A DNA stretch of 5,579 bases, from the NCBI GenBank assembly GCA_007128275.1, contig SKXR01000170.1:1-5579 (forward strand), given 5' to 3'. Under the pieces are notes generated by a model. The model had not been told where the DNA came from, did not search any database, and saw only the letters and a program-made list of their open reading frames with translations. This document shows, piece after piece, positions 1 through 5,579 of this stretch; positions within the stretch are counted from its first letter, which is position 1; each line of letters opens with the position of its first letter. The translations under genes were made by a program, and so were the position numbers. This DNA comes from Kiritimatiellia bacterium (GTDB lineage: Bacteria > Verrucomicrobiota > Kiritimatiellia > SLAD01).

Positions 1-1422
1 CTTCACGCATCGTTTGGTCTCATCGTCCATGGGAATACGGCTTTCCCCGCCGGTCGCCGCGGAGCGGCGACGACTCAGTTTGGCGATCAATTCCTTGACC
101 GTATGCTGCCCTGTACCGATGACCTCGGGAGGCTTGCGGATGGCGGCGGCAACGACCTTGTAATCGATGACGATGATCCGCAAATCCGCGCCTTTGGCCA
201 TCTCTTCGATCATGACGGTCTCACAATACTGTTTGGCGCGACGGATCGCTTTGTCCAAATCCTCTTCCGTGGTGATATCCACCGAAATCCCCTGCCCCTG
301 TTCCCCTCGCACCGGCTTGACGACCACGCGCCGATGCTTCTTCAAGAAGTCCGCTCGTCCGTCTTTGTCTTTCACCGCCATTTGATCGGGAATCTTCAGC
401 CCAACACTCGACAAAATACGCAGGGTCACTTGCTTGTTATCGCACCAGCTCATGGTGATCGCGGACGTCAACTCCGTCAGTGATTCGCGGCAGATGATGG
501 AGCGGCCGCCGAAGCTGAGTGTAAAATAGCCGTTGTCCGCATCCATGATATCCACGGCAATGCCGCGCCGCCGTGCTTCGCGGATGATGATATCGGCGTA
601 TGGATTCATCTTCTCATCCGGAGCCGGCGAAACAAACAGCGGCTCGTTGATCGGGTTCTTGTGTTTTAGGCAGAAGACGGGGACTCGCTTGAAGCCGAGT
701 TTTTCATATAGGCGCACTGCTTCGGTGTTGTTGTGCATGACGGACAGGTCCATATAGGCACGGCTCAACGCCTGATAGTGCTCGGACAAATAGCGCACCA
801 GCGCCTCGCCCACTCCGGGATACGGGGCCTGCGCATCCACGGCCAACGACCACAAACTCGAACCGTTCTCCGGATCATGAAAGAACAGCTCGTGATCCAC
901 GCCGGCTGACGTGCCGACAATCTCCCCCGTCTCCGTGTCCTCCGCCACAATATAGAGCAGTACCCGGGATCGACGGTGGGCCCACAGATATTCCTCGTCA
1001 GCCAACACCATCCGGCGGGACGCATAAATCCGGTTGATCCCCGCAATATCCGCCTGGGTATGAATGCGACGGATGATGACCCCTTTGGGCCGAGCGCGAC
1101 CGGGCCGGTACTGGTTGAGCCAGATCCGGTACGTGTGCGAGGGATCAAGAAAGAGCTCCTGCGGTGCGAGCGACAGGACCACATGCGGATCACGCAAATA
1201 GAACGCCACATCCCGTTCACCCGCCCTTTCGTCCCGTAACAGGTCCGCAATGGCCTGCTGCCGCTCAAACGTATGCGCAAAAATCAGGCGGCCCCAGCCC
1301 ATGTGCAGCACCGCGTCCGATTTCATCTTCTTGGCCATCGGCGGAGAAGGTCGCTCCCAGCTCCGGACAGAAGCCGCGCTCGAACGCTCTATCCGATGAT
1401 TCATCGCTCGTCTTCTCGGCAT
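1..1422 (-). CDS. ngg: N-acetylglutaminylglutamine synthetase, GNAT/ATP-grasp fusion (partial, C-terminus beyond window)
   Basis: Translating the minus strand from ATG at 1422 gives 474 codons without a stop up to the window edge, so the C-terminus is missing. After an N-terminal extension (about 1-114) comes a GNAT acetyltransferase domain (about 115-250). Its acetyl-CoA loop is APYPGVGEALVRYL (199-212), and NNTEAVRLYEKLGF (231-244) is a typical GNAT C-terminal motif. From about 270 an ATP-grasp ligase region follows, with FGGRS at 304-308 and the nucleotide-binding stretch VVVKPVRGEQGQGISV (366-381). The GNAT plus ATP-grasp fusion is the hallmark of Ngg, which acetylates glutamine and ligates it to a second glutamine with ATP in the cytoplasm. 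Full-length members have, from memory, about 580-600 residues, so roughly 110-125 are lost. ATG 1422 is preferred because a strong Shine-Dalgarno sequence precedes it; in-frame ATG 1404 has a weaker one. The gene lies 16 nt downstream of asnO, so co-transcription is expected. Domain calls are firm; the exact substrate rests on family resemblance and the asnO neighbour. Confidence 0.88.
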   Translation of the reverse strand, partial: MPRRRAMNHRIERSSAASVRSWERPSPPMAKKMKSDAVLHMGWGRLIFAHTFERQQAIADLLRDERAGERDVAFYLRDPHVVLSLAPQELFLDPSHTYRIWLNQYRPGRARPKGVIIRRIHTQADIAGINRIYASRRMVLADEEYLWAHRRSRVLLYIVAEDTETGEIVGTSAGVDHELFFHDPENGSSLWSLAVDAQAPYPGVGEALVRYLSEHYQALSRAYMDLSVMHNNTEAVRLYEKLGFKRVPVFCLKHKNPINEPLFVSPAPDEKMNPYADIIIREARRRGIAVDIMDADNGYFTLSFGGRSIICRESLTELTSAITMSWCDNKQVTLRILSSVGLKIPDQMAVKDKDGRADFLKKHRRVVVKPVRGEQGQGISVDITTEEDLDKAIRRAKQYCETVMIEEMAKGADLRIIVIDYKVVAAAIRKPPEVIGTGQHTVKELIAKLSRRRSAATGGESRIPMDDETKRCVK

Positions 1423-1431
1423 GGTCCCTCG

Positions 1432-1440
1432 CTCCCCCCT
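1432..1440 (-). promoter_or_regulatory. Shine-Dalgarno sequence of ngg overlapping the asnO stop codon
   Basis: On the minus strand the asnO stop TAG (1441-1439) runs straight into AGGGGGGAG, ending 9 nt before the ngg ATG at 1422. A second purine block, GAGGG, lies closer to the start. This purine-rich tract sets the start choice at 1422 and suggests that ribosomes finishing asnO can reinitiate on ngg. Confidence 0.6.
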
Positions 1441-3211
1441 AGACACCGTGCGTCTGGCACCAATATTCCAGCAGGGCCACCTGCCACAGCTTGGATCCGC
1501 GTAAAGGCGTGATCTGCGATTCGGGGTCGGCCAACAACCGATCCACGTAGGCCCGGTTAAAGACGCCCCGCTCGCGTGCAGCGGGCTGGTTCAAAATGTC
1601 GGTGACCCAACCCAAATACTCGCCCCGCAGATATTTCAGTGCGGGCACCGGGAAATAGCCTTTGGGGCGATCGATCACTGCGGCGGGAATCACACGGCGA
1701 GCGGCTTCTTTCAAGATGTATTTGCCGCCCTGATCAATCTTCAATGGCGCGGGCATGCGCGCCGCCAGTTCAACCACGTCATGGTCCAGGAACGGCACCC
1801 GCGCTTCCAAGCCCCACGCCATACTCGTGTTGTCCACGCGTTTTACGGGATCGTCCACCAGCATCACATGGGTATCGATGCGCAACGCCAGGTCCGCCCC
1901 GGTCGGCGCGCCGTTCCGTTTGAAATGCGCCTCAACGAATTCGCGACTAAAATCGCGGTCCACATATTTCGAAGCCACCGCTTCGACGTATTCTGCGTGG
2001 TCCCGATCGAAGAAGACGTTGGCGTAATCGTTCACCGGATCCTTGCTCGCCAACATGGGCGGATACCAATGATACCCGCCGAACACCTCGTCGGCGCCCT
2101 GTCCGCTTTGCACCACCTTCACGTGCTTGGCCACTTCCTGGGATAGGAGGAAGAAGCCGATCACATCATGACTCACCATCGGCTCGGACATCGCACGCAC
2201 GCAGGCTTCCATCGAGGGGAGCGTGCGTTTGGCGTCAACCTGAATCTTGTGATGCGTGGTTTCAAAACGTTTGGCGATCACATCGGAGTATTCAAACTCG
2301 TCACCCTTCTCGTCGTTGACCGATTCGAAACCGATCGAGAAGGTCTGCAACCCGTGTTGCCCCGCTTCGGCGAGCAGGCCGACGATGAGGCTGGAATCCA
2401 CGCCGCCCGACAACAGGACGCCCACCGGCACATCCGCGACCAACCGGCGTTCCACCGCCTTCCGCAATGCCACCAAAGTCAACTCTTGCCAGTCCTCAAA
2501 GGAGCGCTTTTCGTCGCCGGGTTGCGGGCCGTACGGCACGTCCCAATAAACGCATTCGCGGCGTTGGCCGTTGGGTTCGATACTGAGCGTGGTGGCCGGC
2601 GGCAGTTTATGAATGCCCTTGATCAGGGTATGCGGGGGCGGCACCACGGAATGGAAACTCATGTAATGATGAAGCGCCACAGGATTGATCGACGTGTCCA
2701 CATCGCCCGCCTTGAGGAGGGCGGGAAGTGAAGACGCAAACCGGAACCCGTCTTTGATGTTCACGTAATAGAACGGCTTTATTCCCAAACGGTCTCGGGC
2801 GCAGAACACGCGCCCGGAATCGCGTTCCCACAGGGTGAACGCAAACATACCATAGAATCGCTTCACGCAATCGTCGCCCCATGCGTGGTAGGCCTTAAGA
2901 ATCACTTCCGTATCGCCGTGCGAGAAGAAGGAATAGCCTTTTGCAATCAATTCGTCCCGCAGCTCGCGGTAGTTGTAGATCTCCCCGTTATAGACAATTC
3001 CCAATCCGAGTAGATTATCGACCATGGGTTGTTGTGCATGCGCGGATAGATCGATGATGCTCAAGCGACGATGACCGAACGCCATCGTCTTGCGCATCAA
3101 CAGACCCACGTCATCCGGTCCGCGCGGGGTCATGACCTCCGTCATACGCTCGATGGCCTGCATAGACGGCGTGCGCCCGCTCAGATTGATTTCCCCACAA
3201 ATTCCACACAT
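1439..3211 (-). CDS. asnO: Asparagine synthase-like amidotransferase of NAGGN biosynthesis
   Basis: A complete 590-residue protein of the glutamine-hydrolysing asparagine synthase family. The N-terminal class II amidotransferase domain (about 2-200) has the catalytic Cys2 in MCGICGE, the HRRLSIID segment (47-54), YNGEIYN (74-80) and HGDTE (98-102). The synthase domain has the PP-loop LSGGVDSS (267-274), SGQGADEVFGGY (369-380) and LEARVPFLDH (468-477), so both active sites look intact. The N-terminus MCGICGEINLSGRTPS followed by MTPRGPDDVG, the length, and the immediately following ngg gene place it in the NAGGN-associated subgroup rather than with housekeeping AsnB. There it would amidate N-acetylglutaminylglutamine to the neutral osmolyte NAGGN, using glutamine as nitrogen donor. 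The start ATG 3211 has GAGG 10 nt upstream (3225-3222) and places Cys2 correctly after methionine removal. It is first in its operon, divergent from putP. An ordinary asparagine synthetase is the alternative, made less likely by ngg. Confidence 0.9.
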   Translation of the reverse strand: MCGICGEINLSGRTPSMQAIERMTEVMTPRGPDDVGLLMRKTMAFGHRRLSIIDLSAHAQQPMVDNLLGLGIVYNGEIYNYRELRDELIAKGYSFFSHGDTEVILKAYHAWGDDCVKRFYGMFAFTLWERDSGRVFCARDRLGIKPFYYVNIKDGFRFASSLPALLKAGDVDTSINPVALHHYMSFHSVVPPPHTLIKGIHKLPPATTLSIEPNGQRRECVYWDVPYGPQPGDEKRSFEDWQELTLVALRKAVERRLVADVPVGVLLSGGVDSSLIVGLLAEAGQHGLQTFSIGFESVNDEKGDEFEYSDVIAKRFETTHHKIQVDAKRTLPSMEACVRAMSEPMVSHDVIGFFLLSQEVAKHVKVVQSGQGADEVFGGYHWYPPMLASKDPVNDYANVFFDRDHAEYVEAVASKYVDRDFSREFVEAHFKRNGAPTGADLALRIDTHVMLVDDPVKRVDNTSMAWGLEARVPFLDHDVVELAARMPAPLKIDQGGKYILKEAARRVIPAAVIDRPKGYFPVPALKYLRGEYLGWVTDILNQPAARERGVFNRAYVDRLLADPESQITPLRGSKLWQVALLEYWCQTHGV

Positions 3212-3234
3212 GAATCAGCTACCTCGCTTGAGTA

Positions 3235-3250
3235 ATTTGATGCTTCAAAT
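3235..3250. promoter_or_regulatory. Small inverted repeat upstream of asnO
   Basis: ATTTGA and TCAAAT form perfect 6-bp arms around the 4-nt centre TGCT, ending 23 nt before the asnO start codon and just ahead of its ribosome binding site. It could be a small operator, or a short hairpin in the asnO leader if transcription starts upstream. The arms are short and A/T-rich, so chance occurrence is quite possible. Confidence 0.3.
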
Positions 3251-3379
3251 GAAAGCTTAACGTGTTCGGTCAATTACGATCAAGCGTTAACTCCGCAAAA
3301 CTCGGCAATACGAATGGTCTCCCCATTGGGCGCCCCCGCAGAGCGCGATGAAAGTCGCAGCACCGGAAACAAAATGGGT

Positions 3380-3402
3380 ATCAATAAAATTGACGATCGT
3401 CA
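3380..3402. promoter_or_regulatory. Putative operator, left copy of the TGACGATCGTCA palindrome
   Basis: The 12-bp perfect palindrome TGACGATCGTCA lies at 3391-3402. On its left side it carries the flank ATCAATAAAAT (3380-3390). On its right the symmetry breaks after one mismatch (GTTT instead of ATTT), so this is the imperfect copy. The whole 23-nt unit recurs inverted at 3426-3448. Perfect dyads of this length with A/T flanks are typical of sites for TetR-like or other dimeric regulators; the regulator's identity is not visible here. Confidence 0.6.
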
Positions 3403-3419
3403 GTTTCACCGATGCTCAG

Positions 3420-3448
3420 TAAAATTGACGATCGTCAATTTTATTGAT
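3420..3448. promoter_or_regulatory. Putative operator, right copy of the palindrome (24-bp perfect dyad)
   Basis: Positions 3420-3443 form a perfect 24-bp palindrome, TAAAATTGACGA followed by its reverse complement. The A/T flank continues to 3448 as the mirror image of the flank at 3380-3390. The centre lies 35 bp from that of the left copy. The dyad contains TTGACG at 3425-3430, a good -35-like hexamer reading toward putP, so a bound protein could cover a putP promoter. It ends 75 nt before the putP start. A terminator role is unlikely because the site lies between divergent start codons and has no G/C-rich stem followed by a T-run. Confidence 0.65.
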
Positions 3449-3511
3449 AAGGCGACAAAGTAATGGATTGAATTATTCCCGGGGGGAGGCAACGATTCCC
3501 TACTGATTCAT

Positions 3512-3518
3512 GGAAAGG
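3512..3518 (+). promoter_or_regulatory. Ribosome binding site of putP
   Basis: GGAAAGG ends 5 nt before the ATG at 3524. It supports that start over the ATG at 3510, which opens only a six-codon frame (MERRAC) closed by TAG at 3528-3530. A stronger-looking purine tract, GGGGGGAGG (3481-3489), is too far from either ATG to serve as the main site. Confidence 0.5.
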
Positions 3519-3523
3519 CGAGC

Positions 3524-4966
3524 ATGCTAGAGTTTAACGCATTACTGACAGCGACATTTATCGTCTACATTCTGGCCTTGCTCGGCATCGGAGCGGTCGC
3601 ATACCGTCGCACCAGCGACTTGTCCGATTACGTGCTCGGCGGACGAAAACTGGGTCGATGGGTCACGGCCTTGAGCGCGGGCGCCTCGGATATGAGCGGA
3701 TGGCTATTGCTGGGCCTGCCGGGCTACGCCTATCTGGCCGGACTGGAAGCCTCCTGGATTGCAATCGGATTGCTGGTCGGCACCTATCTCAACTGGCGCC
3801 TGGTCGCCCGCCGATTGCGCGTTCGCACCATGGAACTGGATAACGCGCTGACCCTACCCGATTTCTTTGAGCGGCAATTCAAGGACCAATCCCGCCTGCT
3901 CCGCCTGGTGTCCGCCATCTTTATTCTTATCTTCTTCACCTTCTACGCGAGTTCCGGACTGGCGGCGGGCGGCAAACTCTTTGAATCGGTCTTTAACCTA
4001 CCCTACGGCTGGGCCGTCGCGCTGGGTGCCGCGACTGTCATCATCTACACGTTCCTCGGTGGATTTCTGGCGGTGAGCTGGACGGATTTCCTGCAAGGAA
4101 GTCTGATGTTCCTTGCGTTGGCGCTCGGCGCCGTTGCTGCCGTGCACCACCTCGGCGGTCCCGTGGACACCATCTCGACCGTACGCGGCGTAAATCCCGA
4201 GTTGTTGTCGATGTGGACCGATACCGAAGGAAACCGCCTCTCGTTCATCGCCTTGCTCTCGCTGCTCGGGTGGGGACTCGGCTACTTCGGACAACCGCAC
4301 ATTCTCGCGCGGTTCATGGCCATCCAATATCCCGCGCGGATGGCAGACGCGCGACGAATTGCCATGACGTGGGTTACCGTTGCCATGGGCGGCGCCTTGT
4401 TGATCGGGTTCACCGGTATTGGCCTGTTCGATCCGCCCCTCTCCGAAGTCGATTCCGAGAAAGTATTCATCTTCACGGTCGGCTTGCTTTTCCATCCGCT
4501 CATTGCCGGGATCTGTCTGGCGGCCATTCTTGCCGCCATCATGAGCACGGCGGATTCGCAACTGCTGGTGGCCTCCTCCGCGCTGACCGAAGACTTTTAC
4601 AAGGGACTCTTCCGCAAGAACGCCGCACAGAAGGAATTGTTATGGGTCGGGCGCGGCGCTGTCGCGGTGATCGCCCTGATTGCCGGCGGGCTGGCCATGG
4701 ACCCCGAGAGCAAAGTCCTCGACTTGGTGGCCTATGCGTGGGCCGGATTCGGCGCCGCCTTCGGGCCCGCCATCCTCCTCGCGCTGTACTGGCCGCGCAT
4801 GACCCGCAACGGCGCGCTTGCCGGGATCTTGACGGGGGGCATCACCGTGATCTTCTGGCGACAGGCCGAGGGCGGGCTGTTCGATCTGTATGAATTGGTA
4901 CCCGGTTTCATCTTGTCCGTTATACTCATTGTGGTGATCAGCCTATTGAAACCTGCGGGTAAATGA
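3524..4966 (+). CDS. putP: Sodium/proline symporter
   Basis: A complete 480-residue inner-membrane transporter of the sodium:solute symporter family (SSS, SLC5-like), slightly shorter than E. coli PutP (502). Hydrophobic segments throughout fit the 13-helix PutP topology. The diagnostic N-terminal stretch DYVLGGRKLG, then ALSAGASDMSGW (49-60), includes Asp56 and Arg41, matching E. coli Asp55 (sodium binding) and Arg40. Further family motifs are ELDNALTLPDFFERQF (104-119), GGFLAVSWTDFLQG (179-192), GYFGQPHILARFMA (253-266) and AAIMSTADSQLLVASSALTED (337-357). In the last, Ser341/Thr342 match the E. coli sodium-site pair Ser340/Thr341. It would import proline with sodium, for osmoprotection or as a nutrient. 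No putA is in view, and the divergent NAGGN genes favour the osmotic role (inference). ATG 3524 follows GGAAAGG at good spacing. Its stop overlaps the next gene. Proline specificity is inferred from motif identity; another SSS substrate cannot be fully excluded. Confidence 0.92.
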   Translation: MLEFNALLTATFIVYILALLGIGAVAYRRTSDLSDYVLGGRKLGRWVTALSAGASDMSGWLLLGLPGYAYLAGLEASWIAIGLLVGTYLNWRLVARRLRVRTMELDNALTLPDFFERQFKDQSRLLRLVSAIFILIFFTFYASSGLAAGGKLFESVFNLPYGWAVALGAATVIIYTFLGGFLAVSWTDFLQGSLMFLALALGAVAAVHHLGGPVDTISTVRGVNPELLSMWTDTEGNRLSFIALLSLLGWGLGYFGQPHILARFMAIQYPARMADARRIAMTWVTVAMGGALLIGFTGIGLFDPPLSEVDSEKVFIFTVGLLFHPLIAGICLAAILAAIMSTADSQLLVASSALTEDFYKGLFRKNAAQKELLWVGRGAVAVIALIAGGLAMDPESKVLDLVAYAWAGFGAAFGPAILLALYWPRMTRNGALAGILTGGITVIFWRQAEGGLFDLYELVPGFILSVILIVVISLLKPAGK

Positions 4967-5268
4967 CCTCAAACACACCGCACATAGAAATCTACTACGC
5001 CGAGATCTGCGGCTTGTGCCAGCAGGCACTTAGCTATTTCCGGTCGCGCGGCCTTCCGTTCACGGCCTACGAGGTCTTCTGGGACGAGGCGGCGGACGCG
5101 TTTGTGGATTCCGAGCACGCGCGGACCATGTACCGGCGATGCGGCGAGACAATCGATTTCGTGCCGCAAATATTCATCCACGGCCGTCACATTCGTGGCT
5201 GGCGGGAACTCGAACCGATGATTCAATCGGGCGAGATCGAACACGTGTTGCGCGGCCCGAAGAAGTAG
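4963..5268 (+). CDS. Glutaredoxin-like thiol-disulfide protein
   Basis: A 101-residue cytoplasmic protein with a thioredoxin fold of glutaredoxin type. It begins with a beta strand (HIEIYYAEI) leading into the dithiol site C16-G-L-C19, then a helix (QQALSYFRSRG) and a second strand (FTAYEVFW). The cis-proline loop DFVPQIFIHGRHIRGW (65-80) has Pro68, followed by a helix starting RELEPM that corresponds to the usual GG-x-x-D/E-L region. The redox site is CGLC rather than the commoner CPYC, and the usual GG after the cis-Pro strand is replaced by RGW, so it is a divergent member. Length suits a monothiol- or dithiol-type glutaredoxin. Its ATG overlaps the putP stop as ATGA and lacks a clear ribosome binding site, which points to translational coupling with putP. 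It could reduce a disulfide or glutathionylated partner under osmotic or oxidative stress, but the target is unknown. Confidence 0.85.
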   Translation: MTSNTPHIEIYYAEICGLCQQALSYFRSRGLPFTAYEVFWDEAADAFVDSEHARTMYRRCGETIDFVPQIFIHGRHIRGWRELEPMIQSGEIEHVLRGPKK

Positions 5269-5579
5269 ACCCCATCATGCCGGGCGACTGAGCAAGTGAC
5301 CGCACAAATCCGCCTTGCTGCTTCAGGGCTTGTGGCGCCGGCCGTTCCCCCTTCCCGGCGAACCGGCCGTATCGGTTTGTGGTGGGCTCATACCATTCGC
5401 CAATTCTTGTCGGTACATATTCAACCCACCCCCCATATTAACCCATTATCCCCTCCCGGGAGGGGTGGCCGAAGGCCGGGGTGGGTAGGACAATATGCCG
5501 AAAAGAATTAGAGACTGGTCTCAGTCGTTCCCCTGTTTCGTCGGGGACCGCGTCGCGCCGCTTCCCGGCTCCGCGCCCA
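5269..5579. other. Intergenic stretch downstream of the glutaredoxin gene
   Basis: No gene can be supported in these 311 nt. A GTG-initiated frame at 5296-5511 runs through the palindromic element and looks like chance. Around 5336-5377 there is G/C-rich self-complementary sequence: CGCCGG pairs with CCGGCG (5336-5341 with 5355-5360), and AACCG with CGGTT (5361-5365 with 5373-5377), followed by TGT. This might be a weak terminator for the putP operon, but there is no proper T-run. The last 59 nt could be the end of a minus-strand gene stopping at TGA 5523-5521, but the fragment is too short and too low in complexity to decide. Confidence 0.45.
5424..5486. repeat. Compound palindromic extragenic repeat
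   Basis: A 63-nt element built from nested inverted repeats. ACCCACCCC (5424-5432) pairs with GGGGTGGGT (5478-5486) as outer arms. Inside lies the perfect 16-bp palindrome CCCCTCCCGGGAGGGG (5450-5465), followed by the hairpin GGCC-GAA-GGCC (5467-5477). Elements of this CCCCTCCC/GGGAGGGG-GGGTGGGT style occur as dispersed extragenic repeats in many bacterial genomes. The arms leave a cruciform- or multi-stem-forming structure. Only one copy is in the window, so its dispersed nature is inferred from resemblance. It may also help end or stabilise the putP transcript. Confidence 0.6.

Larger units (their letters stand above)
3212..3523. promoter_or_regulatory. Divergent intergenic control region between asnO and putP
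   Basis: This 312-bp region separates the start codons of two divergent operons, so it must carry promoters for both. It is more A/T-rich than the genes around it, especially near both ends and at the palindromes. I see no convincing open reading frame or RNA gene in it. No sigma-70 promoter with good matches in both boxes stands out. The best asnO-side candidate is TTGACC (3273-3268, minus strand), 18 nt from TTTGAA (3249-3244), which is weak in the -10. On the putP side, TTGACG (3425-3430) lies 17 nt before TAAGGC (3448-3453), also weak in the -10. A stress sigma factor or activator-dependent promoter would fit poor boxes, but that is inference. Confidence 0.6.

Noticed and set aside
765..1280. 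A 171-codon minus-strand open frame
   Set aside because: It lies within ngg in a different frame. Its translation is rich in Arg, Ser and Trp with no domain motifs, while the ngg frame carries clear GNAT and ATP-grasp motifs across the same bases.
2168..2731. A 187-codon plus-strand open frame opposite asnO
   Set aside because: It is antisense to intact, motif-rich asnO coding sequence, has no recognisable domain, and fits the usual shadow frames of G/C-rich genes.
3380..3448. A two-repeat CRISPR-like array
   Set aside because: Only two units, themselves full palindromes in mirror arrangement, with a short spacer and no cas genes nearby. An operator pair explains it better.
3510..3530. Six-codon open frame (MERRAC) overlapping the putP start, a possible leader peptide
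   Set aside because: No ribosome binding site at suitable spacing: the GGGGGGAGG tract ends 20 nt upstream. A frame this short is expected by chance.
4213..4893. A 226-codon plus-strand open frame inside putP
   Set aside because: It is in another frame of putP and is dominated by Arg, His and Gly, whereas the putP frame gives the conserved symporter sequence throughout.
5450..5465. A rho-independent terminator for the putP operon
   Set aside because: The stem is a perfect palindrome with no loop bases of its own and is followed by GTGGCC rather than a T-run. It fits better as part of the compound repeat.
5296..5511. A 71-codon GTG-initiated frame after the glutaredoxin gene
   Set aside because: It reads through the palindromic element, its composition follows that repeat (Pro, Gly, Arg), and it has no domain or ribosome binding site.

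Overview
The window reads as a compact osmotic-stress locus from a moderately GC-rich Gram-negative bacterium, most likely a proteobacterium. The asnO/ngg gene pair is best known from alpha-, gamma- and deltaproteobacteria, and the transporter is a close relative of E. coli PutP. The sequence alone does not fix the genus. Four genes account for most of it, in two divergent operons that share a 312-bp intergenic region (3212-3523).

Left half, minus strand: a full-length asparagine-synthase-like amidotransferase (asnO, 3211 to 1439) is followed after 16 nt by a GNAT/ATP-grasp fusion (ngg, 1422 to beyond position 1). The second gene is cut by the window edge after 474 codons. Together they are the signature pair for N-acetylglutaminylglutamine amide (NAGGN), a dipeptide compatible solute. 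Ngg acetylates glutamine and joins it to a second glutamine, and AsnO amidates the product. In many genomes an M42-family hydrolase follows, but that position lies outside this window.

Right half, plus strand: a sodium/proline symporter (putP, 3524-4966) overlaps by 4 nt (ATGA) a short glutaredoxin-like thiol-disulfide protein (4963-5268). Proline is itself an osmoprotectant, so one arm of the locus makes a solute and the other may import one. This is inferred from gene content. The role of the glutaredoxin is unknown.

The shared intergenic region holds the most unusual sequence here: two copies of a TGACGATCGTCA-centred palindrome, 35 bp apart centre to centre, with A/T-rich flanks arranged as mirror images. 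They look like operators for a dimeric repressor or activator serving one or both operons. No regulator gene is in the window. A smaller hairpin lies just upstream of asnO.

Right end (5269-5579): non-coding as far as can be seen. It contains a 63-nt compound palindromic element (5424-5486) that looks like a dispersed extragenic repeat, followed by 93 nt in which no gene can be established.
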